The notes beneath the pieces were generated by a model. It saw only the letters and a program-made list of their open reading frames with translations, was not told the origin of the DNA and searched no databases. From assembly GCA_013397845.1 (NCBI GenBank), contig VZTG01003742.1:186001-250000 (forward strand): 64,000 nt of DNA. The letters are read 5' to 3'. Shown in pieces: positions 33,461 to 45,553 of the stretch. Each line of letters begins with the position of its first letter. Position 1 is the first letter of the stretch. A program made the translations under genes and the position numbers. Origin of the DNA: Melanocharis versteri (lineage: Eukaryota > Chordata > Aves > Passeriformes > Melanocharitidae).

Positions 33461-35745
33461 TTTTATTTAAGCTTGGGGGAGAGGGGATGAACTCATGAAA
33501 ATGCCCCAGCCCACAAATCAAGAGTTTTGGGGTTGAGATTTCTCCGTGGTCTCTGTGTGATCCCGCACAAGTCATTAAAGGCCACAAACAGCTCCTTGCA
33601 GCAGGGTCTGGCATTTATTTTTATGTAACACCCAGGGCCACTGATTTTGATGAGGTTTCCAGGCAGGAACATGCTTATTAATTTATCCTCAGAATTAATG
33701 GAATTGGGCAGGAGAGGAGAACTGTTTCATCCCCCAAACCTTCCCTCACTCCCAACTTCCAGCACTCTGGGAAGCCTTTGGGCAACTTTGCACTCCCAGT
33801 CCAGGGGCAGAGCCCTGCAGGTGGACTCACCCCCCAGCAAAATGTCCTCCTTCCCTCCTGCTGGGCTGGAATTAACATTCTTGTTTCAATCCCTTTGTAC
33901 GGGAAAAGCTAAAAATTAATTGCCTGTGCACACAAGAGGTGAACAAGCAGATGCCCAGGAAAGCACAACAGAATTATTGAGTGATTCTGCTTTAATTAAG
34001 TGCATCAGAGAGCTGGGAATGGTGGGGCCCCGTGCTTGGTGCCAGTAACATCACTGAGAGGAGGATGTGAATGGATGGCTGCTGCCAAGGGATGATGGAA
34101 GGTACTCAAGGAATATAGAAAGCGATTTTAATTCTGGCTTCCTTTGAGAAAGCTGGAGCTGAAGCCAATAACCATAAAACTACTGGGGCAAAGCTGCAAA
34201 CGCACCAAGGGCATCCCTCAAGCACTTATCTCTGTGAGCCTTGTGAGAAGGGACACCTTTTATCAATGAGAGGGGAGCACAGCAGAGCTGCAGCTATGGA
34301 TTCCCTGCCAAAAAGGGCTGCAGGCAGCATTTTCAACCTCTGCCTGAAGCTGGCACCATCCAAACCATCCAAGAGGGTGAAATCTGCTTTACCTTTCTGA
34401 GCAGGTAAAGCAGATTAAGCATCCAGAGAAAACATCCAGACACCTGCTGGTGGTGGGAGAGGGAAGTTGGCCCTTTCAGGGTGAAATACACTTGATTTTC
34501 TGCACGTTCAACTTTAGGATTACATGAGGTACCCTCAGCTGTTGCTACTTCACGGCAGCGCTTGCAAAGAGAGCCAAAGCAACTCATTTTATGGAGTTAT
34601 TTGCAATGTCTGTCAAAAATGATTTTTACTTCAAGGCCCCTCTCTACAACAGCTGAGAGATCTCAGCTTGTCTCCAGCGTCCATGCTTTTTCTCATCAGG
34701 ATTCCCTGTGATCCTTACAGAGGTGCTGGCGACTCTGGCTCTGCCGCCAAGGAGCAGCTCAGATGTTTGTCCAAGGCTCACACCCAAAGCAGAGACCAGC
34801 TTGTTGACAATTATTCCAATAATTCCAATTATTGTGTCACAGTGTCAGCACATGGCTTTGTTTCTGATACTTTGTTTCTGAATACTATTTCCCCCCAGGG
34901 AATTAATTCTCATCCCTTTGGGAGGGGGCAGCAGATGCCTTTCATTTCTCTCTGTCCCCAGCTTGCCCAGGTCGTTGCTCTGTGCATTTGGTGGCCTGAA
35001 CAGTGATGATTTTGGGGTCTGCTACCCAAAGAATGGCCAGAAATGGATTCTGAGAAGTCACACAATTGTATCACTTCTTCAGCTTTAAGTCTGAGTGCTT
35101 GGACTGAACTTTCTGTCAAACTCAAGCTGTGCTTTACTTTAAAAACATCAAGATTTTCTTGTCATCTTCTCTTCTGGCTCTCAGGCCAGAATAAAGGAGA
35201 GATCCCACTCCAGGGACACAGATCCCACCCTAGGAGATGACCCACCTGGAATCAGCAGCATGGCTCGGACATCAAGGGGTGTCAGGATGACTGCAGCTAA
35301 TCCCCCAGTAATTAAAGTCTTTCAGCCCTCAGTTCCAAGCCTCTAAAAACCCAAACCCACATCACTGCTGTGGGAAATGTGTCCGGGGATCCCAGAGGCG
35401 AAAGTGCTGACAAAGAACTCCAGAGAAATTAGGAAAATCAGTGATCCATGGCAAAGCCCTTCAAGGGCATTTGTGGGGCTGTTTCTCAGAGTGCATCAAG
35501 CACAGAGGGACACAGGGAATTTGTGGGAATGGCTCCCTGGGGAAGCTGAGGTGTGGAAGCTCCTTGGCTTGGTTCTTACGGACAAATTGCAGTGGGGATC
35601 AGCACACTCCTCCAAAAAGTATTGTTCATCTCCTGGGTTATTTCCATTCTGGGCACTGCACTGATTCAGGAGCTGATCCTTGGATGCTGGAGGGTGTTCT
35701 GTTAAACCTTGGAGTTGTACTTCAATGTATAAAGTTGTTCTTCAA
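33461..35745. other. Intronic sequence containing a perfect hairpin
   Basis: Unique sequence. The hairpin at 34381-34416 is listed separately. No gene, LTR or LINE piece was recognised. Confidence 0.6.
34381..34416. repeat. Perfect inverted repeat, 14-bp arms, 8-nt loop
   Basis: Arms aatctgctttacct and aggtaaagcagatt are exact reverse complements around ttctgagc. Confidence 0.95.
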
Positions 35746-35878
35746 ATCACAGAATCGTTAGGGTTGGAAAAGCCCTCCAAGATCATCGGGTCCAAGCATT
35801 AACCCAGCCCTGCCAAGCCCACCACCAAACCTTGCCCCTAAAAGCCACATCCATGCATCTGTTGAACACTTCCAGGCT
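35746..35878 (-). mobile_element. CR1 LINE 3' fragment, antisense, older subtype
   Basis: Reads atcacagaatcgttagggtt, ggaaaagccctccaagatca, tcgggtccaagcattaaccc and gttgaacacttccagg. Same subtype as 2691-2830 and 57013-57118. Confidence 0.9.
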
Positions 35879-36982
35879 TCTGTGCAACAGGAAGATAAAC
35901 TTAAAAAAGGGCCCAGATCAAGTGCTAAGGGTTTAGAAACGGCTGAAGATGGACTTAAAGTTCGAACCACGCTGAAGGAAAAGAAAATGCAAATGATCTC
36001 CATTTATCGTCATAACTGGAACCTCAAAGGTGCCGTCAAGTCTTGGTAGAGGTGCAGTGGGAAAGCTGGGCATGGCCTGTGAATGGAATAACAAAGAGCT
36101 GCAGGAGAGCAGTAAAATTGAAAAATAACTTCAAAACTGTGGAGATTTTGGCACATCCAGTGTGGCGTTGCCACCATCCAGCCTGGGACCACTGGGAGCC
36201 TTTGGGCAGGGTTAGGATTGTGGCCAGAGAGGAAACTGCAGTGAAAAATTAGGAGAATATTGGGGTCTTCACTGGAGTTTTGTGCACAGAGACCTTTTAG
36301 GGTAGCCCTCATCACAACATACCCTCATCACAGCAAATGTGCATTTTTCCACACTCTAGGGCAGTGTCCCATGTCTAGCACAGCACCTCAGTGCCTGAAG
36401 GTGGAGAGGAGAAAATCTGGCAAAGATCAGCTCCAGCCTAGATAAGCTGAAAGTGAGCAGCCATCTCCAATATCCAAAGCAAATTAGACCTCTTCCTTGC
36501 TATGTGCCCACAAAGACGCTGGAATTCCGCACTGCTCCTTTAATTTTTATGGCATTTTGCTTCTTTCTGTGGCGTGCAGGAACTTGCAGTCTGCTCGTAA
36601 CAACATAAGATCACAGCGTGGTCTGCTTTATATCTGCATATGTACAGAGACACACAATGTTTCTCCCAGCATGCAGAATGAATAAATTCTGGAGTAATTT
36701 TTCATTGTTGCCTTTATGAGCTTCAAGGAAAAAAAAAAGCCCCACTCCAAAAACCTCAAAAACTAATAAATAATTTATTCCAATGAAATTGCAGTTTATT
36801 ATGCTGGACTTTAGAAAGCCCAGAGTGCACGTGGGATCCTGGACATCTTGTCTATATTTTTTCTCATCGTATCTATATTTTTTTCCAGGGAGTCCATGAA
36901 GTGTCTGCATGTATTTGCATGTGCACGTGCAGGCAAGAAACAGGCACAAAGAGACGTGGTTTCTTTTTACCTGTACATGAAA
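35879..36982. other. Intronic sequence without recognised gene
   Basis: Unique sequence with an A run near 36730. No exon was recognised. Confidence 0.6.
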
Positions 36983-37028
36983 CATAGAATGGTTTGGGTT
37001 GGAAGGGACCTTAAAGATCATCTAGTTG
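36983..37028 (-). mobile_element. Very short CR1 3' end, antisense
   Basis: Only catagaatggtttgggttgg, aagggaccttaaagatcatc and a few bases remain, a 46-bp terminal piece. Confidence 0.85.
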
Positions 37029-37570
37029 AATATTTGTAAAAAAAAAGGTATCCAACCCTCTGGTTTGGATGTGCAGGCTCCCTTCATAATCCAACACAAG
37101 TGATGGATTCTTGACACCTCTCTCCAGAGCAGGGCTGGTCACTGGTGGTCACTGGGGTTCAGTGACACCTTTTTCTGTCATTCTAAACAGCCACTTAAAA
37201 TACACCAGAAGAACTGTGTCCTCTTTGTGTATATATATATGTGTAAATACATGTGGGGTTTGTGCAGTGGGCCATAATAATATGATTTTATGTGGTTGTA
37301 TAATTAGCAAATTGCGATTATCTCATTGTGCACATCCAGGTGAGTCCCTGGGGTTGGGGGTGCTGCGTGAGCAGAAGTGTCTGACCCCAAGACACTTGAC
37401 TCTATGACAGCACCCAGTGTAATGAGACACTAGGGAAAAATAAACCCAGAAGGAAAGGACAAAAACCACTAATCTCTGTGGGTTTTTTGAGGGTCTGCTT
37501 CAGAAGCACCAAAAAAGTGACACTCGGGGTTATCTTCCCAGCTTGTTGAGGGGCTGAGGTTACCTGTGGA
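37029..37570. other. Intronic sequence without recognised gene
   Basis: Includes a small (TA)n run at 37229-37242. Nothing else was recognised. Confidence 0.6.
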
Positions 37571-37691
37571 GTCACAGAATCATAGGATGGGTTGGGTTGG
37601 AAGGGATCTTAGGGATCATCCCAGTCCTGGCCCTGCCATGGCAGGGACACCTCCCACCAGACCAGGGTGCTCAGGGTCTCATCCAGCCTGC
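37571..37691 (-). mobile_element. CR1 LINE 3' fragment, antisense
   Basis: Begins gtcacagaatcataggatgg, reads ggttggaagggatcttaggg, ctgccatggcagggacacct and stops after catccagcctgc. Confidence 0.9.
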
Positions 37692-37911
37692 ATTAGCAGC
37701 CAGAGTGCTGGCCTGGCCTTCAAGAAACAGGGCTTTGTCACTGACCTCTGAGGTAAATAATTTCTGTTTTCTCTCTTCATTATTCTGATCTGTAGGAGAT
37801 AAATTAATTCAATTTCCAGAGCCTTGAAGCTCCCTTCTTCCTGAATTTTCTGCCCCTCTTGTCCATTTAGATGTGGATCAGAATGTCTTTCACCCTGTGT
37901 CTGCAGCAGGG
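37692..37911. other. Intronic sequence between CR1 and LTR
   Basis: Unique sequence, AT-rich near 37750-37830; no feature recognised. Confidence 0.55.
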
Positions 37912-38465
37912 TGGGGGTGGGCTGGACTTGGCTGGACACCAGGTGCCCACCACCCAACCAGGCCATCACCCCCCTCCTCAGCAGGACAGAAAATGAGATG
38001 TAAAAAAAAACTTGTGAGTCAGCATAAAGGTAGTTTACCAAAGCAGAAGCGAGAATTGTGCACAGAAGCAAAGGAAAACAAAAGATTTATTCTCTACTTT
38101 CCATCAGCAGGTGATGTCCAGACACCTCTCAGGAAGCAGGACTTCAGTATGTGTGGCAGTTTGTAAGATAAATATTTTACTAACAAATCCAACCCCTCTT
38201 CCTCCTTTTTCTTGGCTTTTAGTGCTGACCAGACACCATATGGTCTGGAATGTCCCTCTGGTCAGTTTGGGACAGCTGTCCTGGCTGTGTCCCCTCCCAG
38301 GATCTTGCCCACCCCCAGCCTGCTGGTGAGGGGGGAGTGTTGGAGAGACAGCCTCGATATTGTGGCCAAAACACTGGAGTGTTCCCAACACCTTCCCATC
38401 TGCCAGTCCCCAGCACTGTGAGGGATCTGGAAAAATTAACTCCATCCCAGCCAGGCCCGATTCGA
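37912..38465 (-). mobile_element. Solo LTR of an endogenous retrovirus, antisense to the plexin gene
   Basis: Read on the - strand it begins near tcgggcctggctgggatgga and has a block around ccatatggtgtctggtcagc. An AATAAA signal lies at 38086-38091, followed by a tttgttttcctttgcttctg stretch and an end near cacctggtgtccagcc. I recognise this order from passerine ERV LTRs. No gag, pol or env sequence, primer-binding site or second LTR is visible, so this is a solitary remnant. It is shortened compared with the family as I remember it. Exact TG and CA ends and target-site duplications were not resolved. Confidence 0.8.
38086..38091 (-). terminator. AATAAA polyadenylation signal of the LTR
   Basis: AATAAA on the - strand (tttatt on the + strand), followed downstream on that strand by T-rich sequence. 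Its position inside the LTR suits the R region. It is antisense to the plexin gene and should not terminate it. Confidence 0.65.
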
Positions 38466-40371
38466 GGGCACAGCGCCGTGGGATTCTCCTCTCAGCAGGG
38501 AAACCTTGCCACATAAATAAAATAGCAGAGATAAACGACTGCTTTGCCAACGGGCTCGTTTAATGGCTGACGCTTAAAATGAAACAACCCACAGATTCAC
38601 TCAGAGGCGCGTGGAAAACAGGGAGCTGGGAACAGCAATGCCTGGGCTCTTCCCTCGCTGATTCCAGCGGCTGGTTTGCATTGGTAAGGACAGACTAAAG
38701 CCTGGGATGTGACATCCCTGCAAGATCAGGTCCTAGGGAGATGAGACAGCCAAAGCAGAGGGGCCCAGGGTCGCTGTTGCTGCCCATGGCTGCTGCCCGT
38801 TGCTCAGGCACGCTCCAGCATCACCATTTCCAAGTGAGCCCGGATCTGTATTTCCCTTCATGTGCCACTGGCTGCTTCTCCTGACCTCTTCCATGCTGCC
38901 TATTACCTCAGCTCTGCCTCCCCTCCCTCCTGATCGAATTACTAAAGCACACAGTGGAGTCTCTTGGCTCAACAAAATTTAATGACAGTGACAACACGGG
39001 AGGATAATAAAGATAAATCAGCTGCTCCCAGGAAGGAAAGATGAAGTAAGAACAGAGTGAGTTAGAAGGATACACCATGCAGTGACCCTGGCGTGCGCAC
39101 GTCCCTCATCCCTCTTCTCTCAACATCTGTGGTTTTTTCTGCTTTTTGGGGGATTTGACAGGGAAGAGCACAGAGCAGAGGGGCCCAAGGCACTGGAGAT
39201 TTCTGCCTTAGGCACGTACTGGCCGTGAAATTTGGGGCGCATCACCACTATCTTCTCCATCTCCTCCCCAGGCTGGAGGCTGAGAAGAGACCAGGAGAAG
39301 TCTTTCATTATGGAAAATTGTAACAAAGACATCAGCTCTGGGGTTTCTAGCTCATCCCTAGCCCTGTGTATTCGTGTGATCCACACAGTTAGTAGAGGGA
39401 AATGGAGTTTGTAAAGGAGCACCTTCATTCCCAATGCCTAGAAAGCCCTGGGCACACCAAATCTTGTCAATCCAGCCTTTCCTGACAAGGTTTCTCATGG
39501 AAGCCAATGGAAGCAGAGCCTGCAGTGACTGTGACTACTGAAATCTCTTCTCTGACCTTCACCATGTTTCCAGTTGCAGAGCGTTTCCTTCTTAATGATA
39601 ATTCCTGGGGAAAAAAACCCCCTCACCCTTAATTGCAATCGAGTTCCTCTCCCCTCCCACCAGGTTGTTAAATGTTTGCAGCATTGCTCTAAACAGCCCA
39701 GCACAAAACAGTGAGCTGTAGTTGAGACCTCCTGCGAGCTCAATAAACTTAATGGACATCCTCAAAAACTTTAACTGGGAAGATTTAGTTCCCAAAGAAG
39801 AAGGAAACAAACAGCCAGAGCAGCTCTGTCTGCCTGTTGTCCCTCATTTTGCCAGAAACAGCTGTTCACGCTGGGATTAGCTCAGAGGTTTGTACTGAGC
39901 AGAGTCTGACTCACAAGAACAAAAACAGGAGATCATTACATCTCAGTGCAGCCTCCAACTGCTGCGGGCTGCACAGGGAGAGAGAAAATTAACTGGAGTG
40001 GGAGCTCAATCTGCAGAGACGCTGCACAACTTCTGCGTGTGACAGAGGAGAGGGAGGAGGGAGCACATCCAGCTCTGCGGGGCTGGGATGGAGCTCCAGC
40101 CAGAGGGATGGAGGAGATGACTGCCAGACTTCCCTTTATGCAGCCCCTTTGGTCAGGATTCACGGGAGGCAAATGCTCAGAAGAGGAGGAACAAAATTAA
40201 TTATTTTACAAAAATGCTACTAACGCAGAAATTCCGCTTCCCTCCAGACAGTGAGTGATGGGAACAATTTCCCAATCTTTTTGAGGCAGGTGGCAGAGTC
40301 TTTACTCTCACATGAATTTCACTTTGAAGGATAAACTCAGAGTTAGATCAGAGGCATTATTTCCACACTTT
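38466..40371. other. Intronic sequence without recognised gene
   Basis: Repeat-poor, with balanced sequence at 38520-38690 that could be conserved. Frames up to about 100 codons carry no motif. Confidence 0.55.
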
Positions 40372-40460
40372 AGTGGAAGGTGCCCCTGCCCACAGCAGTG
40401 GGGCTGGAATGAGATGATCTTAAAGGTCCCTTCCAGCCCAAACCACTCCATGATTCCATG
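40372..40460 (+). mobile_element. Short CR1 LINE 3' end
   Basis: Reads agtggaaggtgcccctgccc, gagatgatcttaaaggtccc and ttccagcccaaaccactcca, ending tgattccatg. Confidence 0.9.
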
Positions 40461-43400
40461 GAAACCGGTGGTCTGGGTCAGGAAGTCATGCTGGACAAAT
40501 GATAAGGGTTGGAAAAAATGGGCAGAAACACCAGACAGCCTCGAGTGAGAGCTCTCCATCCTCTGCTTATTGTAGCTACAAACAAGGAACCAACATCCCT
40601 CTACCCAACGGGACAATTTAATAGCATATGGAATATCAGAGAGCAGCTACTGATTTAACAACAACTTATTTTCTTCTAATAGCTCGTTTTCTAACAGCAA
40701 TGAAAGCTCTGGAGGGGGGAGAGGAAAGCAGGAGGTTAAAAGGTTGCTTGGACAGTCTTTCCCATTAAATCTGTGCTTGCAGCTCAGGGGCTCCTCTCTA
40801 CTCATCCTTGTCAGAGGATGGCTTGTGGTTGGAAACAGCTCTGCAGATTGTTCTTTTGAGTCCTGAGGAGCCCACAGGGCTTCACCAGACAGGCTCTCAG
40901 CCCCAGTTCAGTGCTGACATGAACTCGGGGTCACCTTTCTTTGTGTTTCTGTCTTTCAGGCAGGACTTCCTCCCCCCCTCAGCCCTGTAACATAATAAAC
41001 AATGCCCCGAAATGCTCAGTAAGCCCATTCCTCCATGGGCAAGTCATCATGGCCTGGAACGGAGCAGGCTGCACTTCCATCATCTGCTGATGGCTGCTGC
41101 TAAGTTGGGTGTTTTTTTGCCTTAATTTATTTTTGCACTACTCATCAAATAACTCAGTATTGTCACGGCCTAATGGCTAAACTACAGAGCACCAAAATTC
41201 ATGAGAAATCCCTCCTGACAACAAGACCTGGAGCCGCTGTTAGAGGGTTTCCTGGCACCTTGGTTGGCTGTAATTAATGCTCCTGAAGCCCTGGCTACCC
41301 TTCCACGTTGGCCAAAGACCTGGAGTTGTGTTTTACTGCTCAGCCCCACCAGTTCTGCCTTGCAGGAATGGTTATTTATACCCTGGCACCATCTCTGTCT
41401 TCTCAAGTGGGGACACAGATGAAAGTTCACATTTCTCCTCTCTTAAGTCACCAAGCATTATTTTGGGCACCTTCTAGAACTGATTCGTTGTCATCTCGCA
41501 GAGTGAGGACATTGGAAGGCTCTGCCACGTGCTGTATTGATCCCTTGACTTGATTAGTTGGTGTATTGAATACCCCTGCTTTTCTAATCTAATTAATGCA
41601 AGATAAATACTCCATGCAGGGGCCTGGAGTCACGTTCCAAGAGTAATCAGGGACTGGGTCTGATTAAAACCAGAAGGCTTCAAGGATAATTTATGGACTA
41701 CTTGACACTGCTGGCAGGTTGGGGTATTTTGGAGGGCTCTGTGTGGTCTCTGGCTCAAAATTGCCTCTTTGGCGGGTTCCACGTCCAAATTCCTCCTCAC
41801 CCCTTGGTAAAATCGCTTTGGGTTTGAAGGGGTTTGATCTCTGGGGTGAGACACCAGCCTGGAGGTCAGGACATCTGGTTTCACATGGCACCAGCAGTGG
41901 CAGGACGCTGTGCCAGAAAGGCAGACGAGTCACTTCATCTCTGACCTTTAGAAAACCACCACATGTCATGTTTGGTGAAAATGCTCAGCACCAGGCATGC
42001 GAGGACTTCGGTCTTATTTGGGAATCTGTAAGGAAGCAGAAATAAATGATTGAGATGGAGCTCAGTTCCAGTTTGTCCCTGTTTCAATCCAGATCTTGGT
42101 GTTTCAGGACAAATGAATGCTCTGGATCAAGAGGGATAACTGGAACAGGGAAGGTGATAGTGGTAATTCATGTCACACGCATTAATTAATTAACTCACTC
42201 CCATTAAGAGGGAAGCAACACCATCACTGCTGCGAGGAACAGGGAAAAGCTGCAGTAGGGGTTTTCATGCCCAAACCAGGGCAGTGTGTGCTGCAGATGT
42301 GTTGAGGTCCTGGGGGTGAATTTAGTTCCAGTCAGCTCCTGGGGTAAATCCTAACTCATACAGAAGGAAGCCTGGCTGGGTGGATTTTCACAGAGGATTC
42401 CTCTTCCCTCTGCTTTGTGCTCCATCAGTGGTGGCTCTTGTGACACCTGGCCATGGGATGTCCATCCTCTCACACCTTGATGAGCACACAGGAGGAGAAG
42501 TGAGGAGTGGAAGGGTGGAATTCCAGTGCAGTCTGTGGAGGAACTGCTCTAAAATGTCTCCAGAGTGTGGGACAGGAGTCTCCTGTGAGGCGTGGTGGGC
42601 AGCGAGGGTTGGGCCAAGCTCCACCTGCCCCGATTGCAATTACCTCGTGGTTGGAATGGCGTGAAAATTTTTCCATGGAATAGGGAGCCTGGGCATGGGG
42701 TCACTGATAGGAATGGCAGGGCCATCTATTCCAATCCCTTCCTTTTGCATCCCTGTTTTCCCAGGCGAGAGCGCAGCTCGTACAGCCGGGGGAAGGCAAG
42801 GGCAAGTTCAGCAGCCAGATGTAATTGCATTTTCCTCCACAATTGCCTCCAGGGCTGAACCACGGCCCTCCTGCGCCTGCCTCTCTCCTCACAATGCATC
42901 AGAGAGAATTGGTGTAAAATCCAGTTAAAAGGCCACTCTCGGGTCTCAGCTGCTGCAGCACAAATTGCGGATGAATTTCCCCTCTCCCGTCTCCGCCTGA
43001 TGGGTTTTGTCACCCAGCCCCATGTGGCTGGGTTGGATTTCTTCTCTCAGCCTGGTCATTGGTCTCTCATCACAGCCCCTGTAGCTGCTCGTGAGCTCTT
43101 TCTGAGCTGGGCTGCACTTCAGGCTCCTTTTTTTACAGCGGTGTCATTACACAAAGATTTCTCTTCCTACACGTGTAAAAGGGAGCCCGAGATTAATGGG
43201 GTGTTGGAGTGGATAATCACAAATCCAGCTGCCCCGAGGTAGCTGAGAACAGAGATGGTGCAGGGCAGGGGGAAAAGGGTAGTGGGGCCTGAGGGAGCTT
43301 TGTAGGGTACATTTATCACACTGCTGGCAGAGAGATGCAATTTATATGGACGGAGCATAAATCCTGTTCGAGTTGCAGGAGGCTCCATATGGGCAGCTGA

Positions 43401-43730
43401 GCACCTGGGCCTGCTCTGGTGCTGGGGACTGAAACGTGCTGCTGTGCTCATCCTGCCAGCTCTCTGCTGCTCCCCTTCCCTTCCCTCTTGCCTTTCACAT
43501 CTTGGTGATTCCCATTCTCAGCCCACCTAAGAGCCAGCCCCTCTCTGCGGGTGCAGGTGAGCAGGAAGGGCATTTCCCTGTGCTCTGCTCACTGGGAGAC
43601 CTCTCTGCTGGAGTTACTGAATTATTGGGAATAATTGGAGTTACTGGATTATTGGAAAAGCTCTGCTGTCTCCTCACCAAGCTATTCCCCCAGAAGAGGT
43701 TCTGCTCCAGGGATTGCTCTCAAAAGACTT
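40461..43730. other. Intronic sequence without recognised gene
   Basis: The longest CR1-free part of the middle region. Blocks at 41100-41280 and 42740-43220 are repeat-free with possible conserved composition. No exon, RNA gene or LTR was recognised. Confidence 0.55.
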
Positions 43731-44094
43731 CACAGAATCACAGAATGGGTTGGGTTGGAAGGGACCTTAAATCTCCTCCAGCGCCACCCCTGCCATGGGC
43801 AGGGACACCTTCCACTGGCCCAGGGTGCTCCAAACCCCCATGTCCAGCCTGGCCTTGGACATTCCAGGGATCCAGGGGCAGCCCCAGCTTCTCGGGGAAT
43901 TCCAGCCCAGCCAGGAATTCCTTCCCAATCTCCCATCCATCCCTGCCCTCTGGCAGGGGGAAGCCATTCCCTGTGTCCTGTCCCTCTGTCCCTTGTCCCC
44001 AGTCCCTCTGCAGCTCTCCTGGAGCCCCTTTAGGCCTGGAAAGGGCTCTGAGCTCTCCCTGGAGCCTTCTCCTCTCCAAGCTGAACAGCCTGGG
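43731..44094 (-). mobile_element. CR1 LINE 3' fragment, antisense, longer copy
   Basis: Starts cacagaatcacagaatgggt and continues cctgccatgggcagggacac, ccagcctggccttggacatt, gggaagccattccctgtgtc and ctccaagctgaacagcctgg. The open frame of about 250 codons that crosses it is a chance product of the repeat. Confidence 0.93.
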
Positions 44095-44559
44095 AATAAG
44101 GACACTGTCATACTGGTTCTTGCTGGGTTTCATGCTGTACCTCCATACCCTTCCCAAAACTCTACCAAGCACATCTCCCCTGTGTCATTAATTTTCCTCT
44201 TAACATCTGATGGGAAGGCTTGTCTACTTTTCCATAATCCTGAAAAAAACTTTTTCTTTTGGTTTCATGTTTTAGAAAACAGAGGAGCAATTTCTCCATT
44301 ATTCTGTCCCTGTCACTATACAGTCACTCTTCCCTGGATTTCAGCCATCCTTTGTGCACCCTCAGCTTCCAATTTAACAACCACAAATTTGTTATTCAGC
44401 GCCAGTCTGCAGACACACACACACACACACACACACAGGGGTCCCAAGAACTTGGAATAAGCCTTGGAAATGAAATAATAAATAGAGACCCTCCTCCCTC
44501 CCTTCCTCACACATGCTACGTGTTGCTCCAGCAGACGTTGAATAAATCACTGAGCTATG
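44095..44559. other. Intronic sequence with a CA microsatellite
   Basis: Unique sequence apart from the (AC)n run listed at 44413-44437. Confidence 0.6.
44413..44437 (+). repeat. (AC)12.5 microsatellite
   Basis: Twenty-five uninterrupted bases of AC dinucleotide. Confidence 0.97.
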
Positions 44560-45000
44560 GGGTAATAAATCTTTCATGAGATTAGGACCATCTGAACTTC
44601 AGCGATTGTGTGGGGAATGTATAAATTTCACATGCAGATATAGAGTGAAAAAAAAAAAAAGAATCTTTAGATTAGTTATTAACTTTGGAAACACTTGATG
44701 AGTTTTGATTCATTAAGTGTTTCAAAGTCTTGTTAATTTAATAAGTACCGATGAGGCTGTAATGTAAGACAACAATCAGTAATTTGGAGGGGGGAAATAA
44801 TAAAGTAGTCATTACACAGCAGAATGTTTAATCAAAGAATGTGGAAACTTACAGTTTCACATTAATTTGAAAAGGTTGGAGATTTAAAATTAATATTAGC
44901 TCTGACACAGGGAGTCTTTCTCTACAAGCAGATAGGGTTTATATAATTGCTTGGAATTAAAATGCCTGTAAATTTAATGGCTTCACCTCTTCACTGGATC
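44560..45000. promoter_or_regulatory. Candidate conserved noncoding element with an internal hairpin
   Basis: AT-rich, repeat-free apart from an A13 run at 44648-44660, with words such as tttagattagttattaactt and gtttcacattaatttgaaaa. The hairpin at 44683-44727 lies within it. Confidence 0.35.
44683..44727. repeat. Near-perfect inverted repeat, 18-19-bp arms, 8-nt loop
   Basis: Left arm ctttggaaacacttgatga pairs with right arm tcattaagtgtttcaaag, with one bulged G and one mismatch, around gttttgat. Confidence 0.9.
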
Positions 45001-45208
45001 CTCAGGCTCTGTAGGTAGAATAGAAATAGACCTAAACCAGTCATGGTTCTTCAAATCCATTTGGAATTTTGGCAGCAAACCTCAGGCTTTAGTATTCTTC
45101 TGGTGTCCTGTGCTGGAATGGAAAGAGCTCCCAGGAAACCGTGACACACCAAGGAAAACTCAACCAACTTTTGACTACCATGGAAACATCTCTTGTTGCC
45201 CAGACAAG

Positions 45209-45369
45209 TTTTGGATGCTCCACCCCTGGAGGTGTCCATGACCAGGTTGGGCAGGGCTTGGAGCAACTTGGGATGTGTGGAAGGTGTCCCTGCCCATGGC
45301 ACAGGGTGGGACTGGATGGGCTTTAAGGTCTCTTCCAACCCAAACCATTCTGGGAGGATTCTGTGATGA
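45209..45369 (+). mobile_element. CR1 LINE 3' fragment
   Basis: Contains cccctggaggtgtccatgac, gggcagggcttggagcaact, gtccctgcccatggcacagg and cttccaacccaaaccattct. A short interruption splits the terminal gattctgtgatgatg. Confidence 0.9.
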
Positions 45370-45485
45370 TGATTTTCATCTGATTTGTCACCTGAGACTC
45401 CACTGGCAGTTGATGGAGAGACAGAATTATTTTTTATGCTGTGACCCCTCTCACTTCCTGAGGTGCCTGTACCAGGATTCCACTA

Positions 45486-45553
45486 ATCCTTCCCCAGATC
45501 CTTCCCCAGATCCTTCCTCAGATCCTTCCCTGGATCCTTTCCCCCATCCTTCC
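45486..45553 (+). repeat. 12-bp minisatellite, about 5.7 copies
   Basis: Consensus atccttccccag repeated from 45486 at an exact 12-bp period, with substitutions accumulating to the right. The period of four codons keeps a frame open, but there is no coding context. Confidence 0.92.

Noticed and set aside
38104..38550. 148-codon antisense frame at the LTR as a retroviral gene
   Set aside because: It lies in the LTR regulatory sequence itself and shows no gag, pol or env motif.
43436..44191. 251-codon open frame, the longest in the window
   Set aside because: Most of it is an antisense CR1 3' region (43731-44094). The frame comes from repeat composition.
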